Positions 6,683-14,742 of a stretch of 35,051 nt of DNA are shown piece after piece. Source of the DNA: Vicinamibacterales bacterium (lineage in GTDB: Bacteria > Acidobacteriota > Vicinamibacteria > Vicinamibacterales > Fen-181); the NCBI GenBank assembly GCA_029974175.1, contig JARKSS010000097.1, forward strand, positions 1-35,051, given 5' to 3'. Every line of letters begins with the position of its first letter. Within the stretch, counting starts at the first letter, position 1. Position numbers and translations under genes: made by a program. The notes beneath the pieces were generated by a model. The model was not told the origin of the DNA. It saw only the letters and a program-made list of their open reading frames with translations, and made no database searches.

Positions 6683-9600
6683 ATGCTCCTCGGGACGCTT
6701 CGGCGCCCTCTGCCCCACCTAAGGGTGGCAGGGGCACTGGCCTTGGCACTCGGCGTCGGCGGCTCGCGGGCGGAGGCCCTCGACCCTTCGGTCGGCCTGT
6801 CCCAGTACCACAGCCTCAACTGGCAGATTGAGAACGGCCTGCCCCAAAGCAGCGTCCAGGCCCTGCTGCAGTCGAGCAAGGGCTACATCTGGATCGGCAC
6901 CCAGGCGGGCCTCGCCCGGTTCGACGGCATCCGGTTCGTGGTCTTCGACCGCGCCAATACGCCCGTAATGGGGCGCGAGAACATCCACGCGCTGGCCGAG
7001 GACGTGGACGGCTCGATCTGGGCCGCCACCGACTCGGGCCTGCTCCGGTACGGCAGGGGCGCCTTCACCCGGATCTCGGCTGCCGACGGCCTGCCCTCGA
7101 ACCAGGTTCGCAGCCTCCTGGTCGATCGCGACGGCGTGCTGTGGGTGGGCACCGAGAGCGGCGTCTGCCGCCTCAAGGACGGACGCCTCCTGGAAGCGAA
7201 GGTGCCGGGCCTCGAGGGCGTCATCCCGGTCCGGATCCGCCAATCCGCTGACGGCGCCATCTTCTTCCCCACGATGCACGGTCTCTACCGGCTGCACGAG
7301 GGGAAGATCGTTCGCTTCGGGGCGGCCGACGGGTTACCCGACGAGGCGGTCTTCGACGTCTGCCGCGACGCCAGCGGCACCTTGTGGGTGGGGACGAGCC
7401 GCGGGGCGGCCCGGATGGTGAACGGCCGCTTCACTCGCCTGGCGCTTCCCCCAGACGTGGCGGACGACACGGTGCGCGCCGTGTGGCAGGACCGCCAGGG
7501 CAGCGTGTGGCTCGGGCTCGAACGCCGCGGCATCGTGCGCTGGCATGGCGACGGTGGCCGGGTCGAGGTCTACGGCCAGGCCGAGGGGTTGGCGGGCGCG
7601 CACGTCCGCGAGTTCGTCGAAGACCGCCAGGGGAACGTCTGGGTGGCTACCTTCGACGCGGGCCTCATCTGCCTTCGCGAGACGCCCTTCTCGGGGTTCG
7701 GAAAGCGCGAGGGGCTGCCCAGCGACGACGTCCAGGCCATCTTTCAGTCGAGCGATGGCACCGTCTGGCTGGGGTTGAACACCGGTGGAGTTGCGCGGGT
7801 GCGTAACGGCCGCGTCACCACTTACACGACCGCCGACGGCCTCGACGACGACACCGTCTTCTCGATCGCCGAAGGTCCTGCCCGCGACATCTGGGTGGGA
7901 ACACCGCGGGGCCTCAACCGCATCTGGGGTGGCCGCATCACCAGCGTTCGCGACAGCGGACAGCTGCTGGCCGGCGGGGCCCGGGCCCTTGCCTGGATGC
8001 CCGACGGGACGATGTGGATCGGCACCTCGCGGGGCGGCGTGTGGCGGCTCGTCGGCGATCGGCTCGAGCCGCTGAACGCCTCCGGCGATCCGATCTCGCC
8101 TCTCGTCTACGTGCTGCTGCCCGACGGGCAGGGGGGCGCCTGGGCCGGGGGCACCCGCGGTCTCAGCCACATCAAGGACGGCCGCGTCCGGACCTACACG
8201 ACCAAGGACGGCCTCGGTGACGACGTGGTGCTTTCCCTGCACCTGGATGCCGACGGCTCCTTGTGGGTGGGCACCTTCGGCGGCGGTCTCAGCCGCCTCA
8301 CGAAGGATGGGATCCGCACGCTCACGATTCGGCAGGGCCTCTACGACGATGCCGTCTTTGCCATCCTCGAGGACGAGACTCGCTCGCTCTGGATGTCGTG
8401 CAACAAGGGTCTCTTCCGGGTGAGCCGGGCCGACCTCGATGCCTTCTTCACCGGCCGCGCGACGCGCGTGCACTCGCCGAGCTACGGCGCGGCCGACGGG
8501 TTGCGCGGAAGCGAGGGCAACGGAGGTTCGCAGCCGTCCGCGTGGAAGATGCGCGACGGCCGCCTGTGGTTCCCCACGATCCGCGGTGCGGCCATCGTCG
8601 ATCCGACGTCCACGCACACGTCGGTGCCCGCGGTGACCATCGAGCAGGTGGTGCACGACTCGCGCGTGGTGGCGATGGCCGACGCACTCGAGCTGCCGCC
8701 CGGCGACGGGGACCTCGAGTTCCAGTACACGGCGCTCGACTTCTCGGCGCCGCAGGGCATCGAGTTCCGGTATCGCCTGGCGGGGTTCGACACCGCCTGG
8801 GTTCAGCCGGGCGGGCGCCGGGCCGCCTTCTACACGCATGTCCCGCCGGGGCGGTACGTGTTCGAGGTGATGGCGCGCAACAAGGACGGCGACTGGAGCG
8901 GCGAGCCGGCCAGGCTGCCCGTCAGGCTGCGGCCTCACTACTACCAGGCGACCTGGTTCTGGGTGCTCTGCGGCCTCGGTGTCCTGGCCCTGGCGGCAGG
9001 GGCCTACGGGCTGCGCGTGCGCGGCATGGCGGCGCGCGCGGCGCGGCTGGCTGCGCTCGTGGACGACCGCACGAGGGAGCTGCGGGCCGAGATCGAGGAA
9101 CGCGAGCGGGCGCAAACGAGGCTCGAGCAGGAGATCGTCGAGCGGCGGCAGGTGCAGGAGGAGCTGGGCCGCGCCAAGGAGCGGGCCGAGGCGGCCAACC
9201 GGGCCAAGGACATCTTCCTGGCCAACATGAGCCACGAGATCCGGACGCCGATGAACGGCATCATCGGCATGACCGGGGTGCTGCTCGACACCGAGCTGAC
9301 GCCGATGCAGCGCGATTACGCCGAGACGGTGAAGAGCTGCGCCGACTCGCTGCTGACGCTGCTGAACGACATCCTCGACCTGTCGAAGATCGAGGCCGGC
9401 AAGCTCGACCTCGAGATGCTCGACTTCGACCTGCGCGGGGCGCTCGAGGACATCAACGAGGTGCTCGCCGTCCGCGCCCACGAAAAGGGGCTCGAGCTGA
9501 CGGCGCTGATCGACCGCGAAGTGCCTTCGATGGTGCGGGGCGACCCGGGACGCCTGCGGCAGGTGCTCACCAATCTCATCGGGAACGGCATCAAGTTCAC

Positions 9601-10765
9601 CGAGCAGGGCGAGGTGTCGCTGCGCGTGACCGTCGTCGAACAGGACGAGTCGAACGTGACGCTGCGCTTCGCGGTGCGCGACACCGGGATCGGCATCCCC
9701 TCCGACAAGCTGGCGCTGCTGTTCAAGCCGTTCAGCCAGGTGGACGCGTCCACGACCCGGCGCTTCGGCGGCTCGGGCCTGGGCCTGTCCATCGCGCAGC
9801 GGCTCGTCACCCTGATGGGGGGGACGGTGGGCGTTGAAAGCCACGAGGGCCGCGGATCGACCTTCTGGTTCACCGCCCGCCTGGGCCGGCTCCCCGCGCT
9901 CCCGGCGTCAGAACCGCCCCGCCTCGCGCCCGACTTGAAGGGGCTGCGGGTGCTGGTGGTGGACGACAACGAGACCAACCACGAGGTGCTGCGGATCATG
10001 CTCGACGCGTGGGGGTGCCGGCACGACCACGCCTACAACGGCCCCGCGGCACTCGACCGGCTGCGCGCGGCGGCCATGCAGAACGATCCGTACCGCGTTG
10101 CGCTGCTCGACATGATGATGCCCGGCATGGACGGCGAAGAGCTGGGCAGCCGCGTGGCGTCAGACCCGGTGCTGTCGAGCACACAGATGGTGATGCTGAC
10201 GTCGATCGGCCTGAGGGCCGACCTGCGGCGCCTCGACCCCGAGCCGTTTGCCGCCTACCTGACCAAGCCGGTCCGCCAGGCGCAGCTGTACGACTGCCTG
10301 CGCAGCGTTGTCGGCCGGGTCACGCGGCCCGAGCCGAAGGTAGCTGTCTTCACTCCGGGACGTCCCGATACGCTCAGCCCGCGCCTGCGGATCCTGGTCG
10401 CCGAGGACAACCGGGTGAACCAGAAGGTGGCCTCGAGGATGCTCGAGCACATGGGGCACCGGGTGGACGTCGTCGCCAATGGCCTCGAGGCGCTCGCCGC
10501 ACTCCGGACGATGGCCTACGACCTGGTGCTGATGGACGTCCAGATGCCCGAGATGGACGGGTTCGAGGCCACCCGCCAGATCCGCGACCCGGCAAGCGGG
10601 GTCATGAACCCGCGGATCCCCATCATCGCGATGACCGCGCACGCGATGAAGGGCGACAAGGAGCGCTGCCTCGAGGCGGGAATGGATGGCTACGTGTCGA
10701 AGCCGGTGGAGCCGGCGGCGCTGCGCGAAGCCATCGAGGAATTGGGCGGCGTCACCATCCAGTAG
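6683..10765 (+). CDS. Hybrid sensor histidine kinase with beta-propeller sensor and two receivers
   Basis: 1360 residues. After a signal/anchor segment, residues about 40-620 are propeller (Reg_prop) repeats of the form [12 protein letters not shown]...[15 protein letters not shown] domain follows (about 676-745: [22 protein letters not shown]), then one membrane helix (about 756-782) and a coiled coil. The HisKA domain has [13 protein letters not shown] with the phospho-acceptor His851. The ATPase domain has [11 protein letters not shown] and [11 protein letters not shown]. Two receivers follow, with [11 protein letters not shown] (Asp1143) and [11 protein letters not shown] (Asp1285). There is no DNA-binding domain, unlike the Bacteroides HTCS regulators with similar sensors, and no HPt domain, so output must pass to another protein. 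The periplasmic sensor probably reads a glycan or other ligand. The start has GGAG at 6673-6676. No regulator gene is adjacent. Confidence 0.93.
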   Translation: MLLGTLRRPLPHLRVAGALALALGVGGSRAEALDPSVGLSQYHSLNWQIENGLPQSSVQALLQSSKGYIWIGTQAGLARFDGIRFVVFDRANTPVMGRENIHALAEDVDGSIWAATDSGLLRYGRGAFTRISAADGLPSNQVRSLLVDRDGVLWVGTESGVCRLKDGRLLEAKVPGLEGVIPVRIRQSADGAIFFPTMHGLYRLHEGKIVRFGAADGLPDEAVFDVCRDASGTLWVGTSRGAARMVNGRFTRLALPPDVADDTVRAVWQDRQGSVWLGLERRGIVRWHGDGGRVEVYGQAEGLAGAHVREFVEDRQGNVWVATFDAGLICLRETPFSGFGKREGLPSDDVQAIFQSSDGTVWLGLNTGGVARVRNGRVTTYTTADGLDDDTVFSIAEGPARDIWVGTPRGLNRIWGGRITSVRDSGQLLAGGARALAWMPDGTMWIGTSRGGVWRLVGDRLEPLNASGDPISPLVYVLLPDGQGGAWAGGTRGLSHIKDGRVRTYTTKDGLGDDVVLSLHLDADGSLWVGTFGGGLSRLTKDGIRTLTIRQGLYDDAVFAILEDETRSLWMSCNKGLFRVSRADLDAFFTGRATRVHSPSYGAADGLRGSEGNGGSQPSAWKMRDGRLWFPTIRGAAIVDPTSTHTSVPAVTIEQVVHDSRVVAMADALELPPGDGDLEFQYTALDFSAPQGIEFRYRLAGFDTAWVQPGGRRAAFYTHVPPGRYVFEVMARNKDGDWSGEPARLPVRLRPHYYQATWFWVLCGLGVLALAAGAYGLRVRGMAARAARLAALVDDRTRELRAEIEERERAQTRLEQEIVERRQVQEELGRAKERAEAANRAKDIFLANMSHEIRTPMNGIIGMTGVLLDTELTPMQRDYAETVKSCADSLLTLLNDILDLSKIEAGKLDLEMLDFDLRGALEDINEVLAVRAHEKGLELTALIDREVPSMVRGDPGRLRQVLTNLIGNGIKFTEQGEVSLRVTVVEQDESNVTLRFAVRDTGIGIPSDKLALLFKPFSQVDASTTRRFGGSGLGLSIAQRLVTLMGGTVGVESHEGRGSTFWFTARLGRLPALPASEPPRLAPDLKGLRVLVVDDNETNHEVLRIMLDAWGCRHDHAYNGPAALDRLRAAAMQNDPYRVALLDMMMPGMDGEELGSRVASDPVLSSTQMVMLTSIGLRADLRRLDPEPFAAYLTKPVRQAQLYDCLRSVVGRVTRPEPKVAVFTPGRPDTLSPRLRILVAEDNRVNQKVASRMLEHMGHRVDVVANGLEALAALRTMAYDLVLMDVQMPEMDGFEATRQIRDPASGVMNPRIPIIAMTAHAMKGDKERCLEAGMDGYVSKPVEPAALREAIEELGGVTIQ

Positions 10766-10804
10766 GGCCGGCCTCGTCACCAGGGCCGGCCCCCTCACCG
10801 GTAG

Positions 10805-10826
10805 AGCAGGGCTTCAGCCCTGCTCC
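10805..10826. terminator. Palindromic hairpin between convergent genes
   Basis: GAGCAGGGCT-TC-AGCCCTGCTC is a perfect 10-bp stem with a two-base loop. It lies between the convergent kinase and cytochrome genes, so it could end transcription from both sides, though there is no T-run on either side. The core GCAGGGCTTCAGCCCTGC recurs in the opposite orientation at 14650-14667, which makes it a dispersed repeat as well. Confidence 0.55.
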
Positions 10827-10840
10827 CCTTCAACCCTTTC

Positions 10841-11245
10841 CTACGTGTTCGACTTCATGTGGCAGCTGTTGCACTTGGTCGGTGCCTTTCCGCCCGCCGC
10901 GTTCTTCTGATGGCAGGTGATGCACGTGCCCGTCTTCGCCATCGCGTCGTGGAAGGCGGCCCGGTAGATCGTCTTCACCTGCGCCGTCGGGGTCTTCTGG
11001 TGGCAATCGCTGCACTTCTGGTGCGGCGTCTTCAACGGCATCGCAGGCTTCGACGGGTGATGGCACGTCTCGCACTTGTTGTCGGCGAGCTTGACGTGCT
11101 TGGGATGGTCGAACTTCACGCCGCCGAGCGGTGCGCCCTTCAGGATGACAGTGCCCGGAGCCTTCTCGGCCTGGCCCTGAACGGCGACGCCTGTCCCGAA
11201 CGCTACCGCCAGGGCCAGGACGACAACCACGAACACTCGATTCAT
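10841..11245 (-). CDS. Tetraheme c-type cytochrome, c3/c7-like
   Basis: 134 residues. Residues 1-25 are a signal peptide (VFVVVVLALAVAFGTGVAVQGQ). Four CxxCH heme sites are visible: CETCH (58-62), CSDCH (78-82), CITCH (108-112) and CNSCH (125-129). Additional histidines (FDHPKH, CHH, TPHQK, AFHD) can act as distal ligands. This is a small class III-like periplasmic electron carrier. The ATG at 11245 has a strong GGAGGAGG site; the open frame extends further upstream but without a signal peptide. It lies 144 bases after flxA on the same strand and may belong to that transcription unit or use its own promoter (TACGAT at 11289-11294, minus strand). It might link the cytoplasmic Hdr/Flx chemistry to extracytoplasmic electron transfer, but no membrane link is visible. 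Confidence 0.88.
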   Translation of the reverse strand: MNRVFVVVVLALAVAFGTGVAVQGQAEKAPGTVILKGAPLGGVKFDHPKHVKLADNKCETCHHPSKPAMPLKTPHQKCSDCHQKTPTAQVKTIYRAAFHDAMAKTGTCITCHQKNAAGGKAPTKCNSCHMKSNT

Positions 11246-11389
11246 GCTGCCTCCTCCGCGACACGACACGATGTCGGGCTTTCGCAGCATCGTAGCACAG
11301 GGCGGGGCGCCCAACCTCGCCCTTGTCGCGCCGGGCTTCAGCCTCGATACCGCCCAAGCAAACCTCGCCCGGCGGCGTGAGCGCCTGGG

Positions 11390-12220
11390 CTAGTATTCGG
11401 CGGGGAGGGCGGCCAGTTCGGCGGCGGTGAAGACCGGCCCGTCCTTGCAGACGTAGACAGGGCCGACGTTGCACCGTCCGCACTTGCCGACGCCGCACTT
11501 CATCCGGTTCTCGAGCGTGGTGAAGATGCGGTCGGGCGGGAAGCCGAGCCGGCCGAGCACCGGGAGCGTGTGCTTGATCATGATCGGGGGGCCGCAAACC
11601 ACCGCGACGGCGTTCTCGCCCGTCGGAGCCGCCCGCTCGAGCACGGCCGGGACGAAGCCCACCTCGCCGTCCCACCCGGGCTCCTCCCCGCCCGGATCGA
11701 CCGTCGTCACCAGGCGGACGTCGGGCCGGTCACGCCACTCCGCCAGCTCGCGCTTGTAGACGAGGTCGGCAACGGTGCGCGCGCCGTACACCAGCGTGAC
11801 TTCGTCGAACCGGTCGCGGAGGTCGAGCACGTTCCAGAGGACGCAGCGCACGGGGGCGAGACCGATGCCGCCCGCGACGAACAGGACGCGCCGGCCCGAC
11901 CAGTCGTCAACGGGGAAGGCGTTGCCGTAGGGGCCGCGAAACCCCACGATCTCGCCCACCTCGAGCTCGCGGAGGGCGCGCGTGACCTTGCCGACGGCCT
12001 TGAAGCTGCACTCGATGTAGCCGCGGCGGGTAGGCGGGCTGGCGATGCAGAAGGTGCACTCGCCGGCGCCGAACACCGAGTACTCGCCGAACTGGCCGGC
12101 CTTGAACGAGAAGCTGTCGGCCAGGGCGGGGTCGCGGAAGGTGAGCCGAAGCGTCCGCGTGTCGGGCGTTTCGTCCTGGATCGCCTCGATCGTCATCAGG
12201 TGGGGCTGGTACAGGCTCAT
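11390..12220 (-). CDS. flxA: FlxA-like FAD/NAD(P)-binding oxidoreductase with [2Fe-2S] motif
   Basis: 276 residues, of the ferredoxin-NADP reductase/DHOD-B fold also seen in hydrogenase and sulfide reductase gamma subunits. Visible in order are the flavin-binding strand CTFCIASPP, the NAD(P) loop VLFVAGGIGLAPVR, CGPPIMI, and a C-terminal [2Fe-2S] motif (CGVGKCGRC followed by a Cys in YVCKDGP). In the FlxABCD-HdrABC complex this subunit oxidises NADH and passes electrons through FlxBCD to HdrA. It is the last flx gene here. The ATG at 12220 follows an 82-base spacer of palindromic repeats and has no clear ribosome-binding site. Translation from the inner ATG at 12196 is possible. Confidence 0.85.
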   Translation of the reverse strand: MSLYQPHLMTIEAIQDETPDTRTLRLTFRDPALADSFSFKAGQFGEYSVFGAGECTFCIASPPTRRGYIECSFKAVGKVTRALRELEVGEIVGFRGPYGNAFPVDDWSGRRVLFVAGGIGLAPVRCVLWNVLDLRDRFDEVTLVYGARTVADLVYKRELAEWRDRPDVRLVTTVDPGGEEPGWDGEVGFVPAVLERAAPTGENAVAVVCGPPIMIKHTLPVLGRLGFPPDRIFTTLENRMKCGVGKCGRCNVGPVYVCKDGPVFTAAELAALPAEY

Positions 12221-12227
12221 CGCGTTG

Positions 12228-12300
12228 TGTCCGGGCAGCCATGACGGCTGCGTGTCCGGGCAGCCACAAGGGCTGCCCAACGGGCGGCCACAAAAGCCGC
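12228..12300. repeat. GGGCAGCC palindromic repeats inside the flx operon
   Basis: Two tandem units begin TGTCCGGGCAGCCA. The second continues as the hairpin GGGCAGCCACAAGGGCTGCCC-type palindrome, and a related hairpin, GGGCGGCC-ACAAAA-GCCGCCC, follows. The block fills the gap between flxB and flxA. The repeats resemble those between hdrA and flxD (14672-14731). Confidence 0.8.
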
Positions 12301-12302
12301 CC

Positions 12303-13334
12303 CTACGAGGTCTCGAGCGCTCGCTCCGAGACGAGCGTGAGGATCTCGAACAGGTCCTGGCCCGCGGGGCAGGCGCGCGTGCAGCGGCCGCAGCCGGTGC
12401 ACAGGAGCCGGCCGAAGCGGCGCGGGAACACCTGGAACTTGTGCACCACCCGCTGGCGGACGCGCGCGTGCTGCCCTTCGCGCGGGTTGTGCCCCGAGGC
12501 GTGGACCGTGAAGCGCGAAGTCTGGCAGCTGTCCCAGTTCCGGCGGCGCGTGCCCGCGAGCAGCGAGTCGGGCTCGTCCACGATGTCGAAGCAGTGGCAC
12601 GCGGGGCACACGCTGGCGCAGGCACCACAGCCGTGACAGCGCAGCGCAACCTCGTTCCACGTCTCGTCCTCGAAGTGGTCGGCGAGCCAGCGCTGCACCC
12701 CGGCCAGGTCGATGCGGGGCGGGCCCGCCGCTGCCGTTTCGCCGGGTGTCACCTGCTCGTCCTCGCGGAAGCGGTGGGGGAACGCCGCGACCAGCTCGCG
12801 CCCCTTCGCGGTGACCTCCTCCACGGCGTAGCCGCCCGGATGCGGGATCAGCAGCAGGTCGGAACCGCGCGGGTGCGAGGGCCCCAGCCCGACGTCCGAG
12901 CAGAAGCACGCCTCGTCTGCGGGCCGTTCGCAGGCCACCGTCACCACGGTGGCGGCGTCGCGCCGGGCGAACCACAACTCGTCGCGGTAGTCCCAGCCCA
13001 TCACGCGGTCCATCGCGTCCGCGCCTGCCGCGTCGCACGGCCGGGCGCCGATCACGACAACCCTTCGGTTCGGCGGTGCGGGCGGAACGAGCCGGACCTC
13101 GGTCCCCTTGCGCTCCCACCAGAACAGCGGCTCGGTGGGCGGGAGGAAGACCTGCTTCAGGGGCAGGAACGGGAGGCCGGCGCCCAGGTCGAGTTCGGCA
13201 GCCTCGCGAAGCGGTCGGTACTCCACGCCGGGCCGCGGCGATCCCGGCACTCGCGCGGGGCCCCAGACCGTGGAGCCGGCCGCGAGCAGGTCGGCTGCCA
13301 GCCCGCGCAGGTCGGCGTCGGAGATGACTCTCAT
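12303..13334 (-). CDS. flxB: FlxB-like [4Fe-4S] dicluster protein
   Basis: 343 residues. The N-terminal two thirds resemble the subunit A family of anaerobic sulfite reductase and related proteins: RRVVVIGARPCDAAGADAMDRV, then YRDELWFARRDAATVVTVAC and CFCSDVGLGP. The C-terminal ferredoxin part has two cysteine clusters, CHGCGACASVCPACHCFD and CTGCGRCTRACPAG. In the Flx-Hdr complex this subunit carries electrons between the NADH-oxidising FlxA and the Hdr module. The ATG at 13334 overlaps the flxC stop by four bases (ATGA), showing tight coupling. The gene is cytoplasmic, with no signal or membrane segment. Calling it flxB rather than another ferredoxin-type subunit rests on gene order and domain content. 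Confidence 0.78.
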   Translation of the reverse strand: MRVISDADLRGLAADLLAAGSTVWGPARVPGSPRPGVEYRPLREAAELDLGAGLPFLPLKQVFLPPTEPLFWWERKGTEVRLVPPAPPNRRVVVIGARPCDAAGADAMDRVMGWDYRDELWFARRDAATVVTVACERPADEACFCSDVGLGPSHPRGSDLLLIPHPGGYAVEEVTAKGRELVAAFPHRFREDEQVTPGETAAAGPPRIDLAGVQRWLADHFEDETWNEVALRCHGCGACASVCPACHCFDIVDEPDSLLAGTRRRNWDSCQTSRFTVHASGHNPREGQHARVRQRVVHKFQVFPRRFGRLLCTGCGRCTRACPAGQDLFEILTLVSERALETS

Positions 13335-14203
13335 CGGATGAACTCCTGCCCGTCGTCCACGCGGAACTCGCCGATCGGTGAGGGCGCGACGGGATCGTCG
13401 GAGACGACGAACTCGAAGCGCTCGCGGACCGATTGCTGCAGCCGCGCATTGAGGATCGACAACGGGATCCCGGCCGGGCACGCGCGCTCGCACTCGCCGC
13501 AGCCGACGCAGCGCCCCGCCAGGTGCAGGGCGCGGGCGAGATGCCAGGCGAGGTTGCCGCGCCGGTGGGGAGAGCTTTCAATCCACTGGGGCATCGACTT
13601 GTCGGCCAGGCACCGCTCGCAGAAGCACAAGGGGCAGATCTCCCGGCAGGCGTAGCACCTGACGCACCGCTCGAAGGCCGACGACCAAAAGGCCCAGCGC
13701 TCGGCCATCGGCAGCGCCTGGATCCGCTCGACCTGCGCCTCGAGGCCGGGGCCCCCGGATGGCTCGGGGCTGTCCTCGCCGATCAGGTAATCGCAAAGCG
13801 TGGGAGTCCGCTGGGGGCAGCTGACGCACCGTTCGGCCCACCTTCGGTTTCCGGGCTGGCCTTCAGCCTTGTTCTCCGCCCACACTCCCGGACATCTCAC
13901 CCCGATCAACACCACGTCCTCGCGGCGCAGCTGGTTGTCGCGGATCAGCCCGGCAACCGCGCGCGCGTCGCACCCCTTCACCACGACGGCCGGCCGTCCG
14001 AGCCCGCGGATGTGCTTGCGTCGCGGGTGGAGGTAGGCGGCCAGGTTGTGCACGCACCGCTGGTCGAAGACGAGGCGTTCGGCCTCGGCCGGCGTTTGCG
14101 CGAACGCCGGCCGCACGCCGCGGCGCGACTCCTCCCAGCCGATGACCACCTGCACGTCGCTCGTCTCGAGCAGCCGGACGGCCAGCTCTCTCAGCTCGCG
14201 CAC
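13331..14203 (-). CDS. flxC: FlxC-like iron-sulfur protein, F420-hydrogenase beta-type
   Basis: 290 residues. The N-terminal half resembles the FrhB/FdhB family: VVVKGCDARAVAGLIRDNQLRREDVVLIGVRCPGV. A CVSCPQRTPTLCDYLIGE segment follows. Two further cysteine clusters come next, CVRCYACREICPLCFCERC and CVGCGECERACPAG, enough for several [4Fe-4S] centres. It probably transfers electrons within the Flx module. Its 5' end overlaps flxD by 13 bases and its 3' end overlaps flxB by four. It is cytoplasmic. The alternative name, a coenzyme F420 hydrogenase/dehydrogenase beta-like subunit, describes the same fold. Confidence 0.78.
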   Translation of the reverse strand: MRELRELAVRLLETSDVQVVIGWEESRRGVRPAFAQTPAEAERLVFDQRCVHNLAAYLHPRRKHIRGLGRPAVVVKGCDARAVAGLIRDNQLRREDVVLIGVRCPGVWAENKAEGQPGNRRWAERCVSCPQRTPTLCDYLIGEDSPEPSGGPGLEAQVERIQALPMAERWAFWSSAFERCVRCYACREICPLCFCERCLADKSMPQWIESSPHRRGNLAWHLARALHLAGRCVGCGECERACPAGIPLSILNARLQQSVRERFEFVVSDDPVAPSPIGEFRVDDGQEFIR

Positions 14204-14634
14204 GCCAGCCTCCCTCGCCCCTCGTCTCCAGTGTCAGCGCGGCAGGGCCCCAGCTCGCGGATCGTGGCGGCAGCGCTGTCCACGATGTCGCGCCACTTGC
14301 CCCCTTCGGAAGCCGAGACCCAGGAGAAGATCACGCGGCGCGGATCGAGGCCGACGAAGTCGAGCAGGTCGCGGAAGATCGCGAAGCGCCGACGCGCGTG
14401 GTAGTTGCCGCTGTTGTAGTGGCAGTCGGCCGGGTGACAGCCGCTGACGATGACGCCGTCGGCCCCGCGCTCGAACGCCTTGATGACAAACAGCGGATCG
14501 ATGCGCCCGGTGCAGGGGAGCCGGATGATGCGCACCTCGGGAGCCATCTGCAGCCGGCTGGTGCCCGCGAGGTCGGCGCCGGTATAGGTGCACCAGTTGC
14601 AGACGAACGCCGTGATCTTCGGCTGAAACGCCAT
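14191..14634 (-). CDS. flxD: FlxD/MvhD-like [2Fe-2S] linker subunit
   Basis: 147 residues. This is a clear MvhD family member. CNWCTYTGADLAG (C12, C15), RLPCTGRID (C41) and VSGCHPADCHY (C66, C71) are the conserved cysteine positions. MvhD-type proteins carry a [2Fe-2S] cluster and deliver electrons to HdrA. The ATG at 14634 follows a GGGG ribosome-binding run. The in-frame TTG at 14646 is a less likely start. The stop lies inside flxC, giving a 13-base overlap. About 108 bases of repeats separate it from hdrA, an unusual gap within an otherwise overlapping gene set. Confidence 0.88.
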   Translation of the reverse strand: MAFQPKITAFVCNWCTYTGADLAGTSRLQMAPEVRIIRLPCTGRIDPLFVIKAFERGADGVIVSGCHPADCHYNSGNYHARRRFAIFRDLLDFVGLDPRRVIFSWVSASEGGKWRDIVDSAAATIRELGPCRADTGDEGRGRLACAS

Positions 14635-14649
14635 TGAACCCCCCAAGGC

Positions 14650-14667
14650 GCAGGGCTGAAGCCCTGC
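14650..14667. repeat. GCAGGGCTGAAGCCCTGC palindrome
   Basis: A perfect 8-bp stem (GCAGGGCT/AGCCCTGC, loop GA) in the hdrA-flxD spacer. It is the reverse complement of the core of the hairpin at 10807-10824. One element therefore occurs in both orientations, once between convergent genes and once inside an operon. Confidence 0.8.
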
Positions 14668-14671
14668 GGTT

Positions 14672-14731
14672 GCCGCTGATGCCCGGCAGCCACCGCTGAT
14701 GCCCGGCAGCCACGCCGATGGCCGGCAGCCA
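14672..14731. repeat. Three tandem copies of a 20-bp GGCAGCCA unit
   Basis: Two exact 20-base units (14673-14692 and 14693-14712, CCGCTGATGCCCGGCAGCCA) are followed by a degenerate third. They fill most of the remaining hdrA-flxD spacer. The GGCAGCCA core is shared with the flxB-flxA spacer. Confidence 0.85.
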
Positions 14732-14742
14732 CCGCCCCGCAG

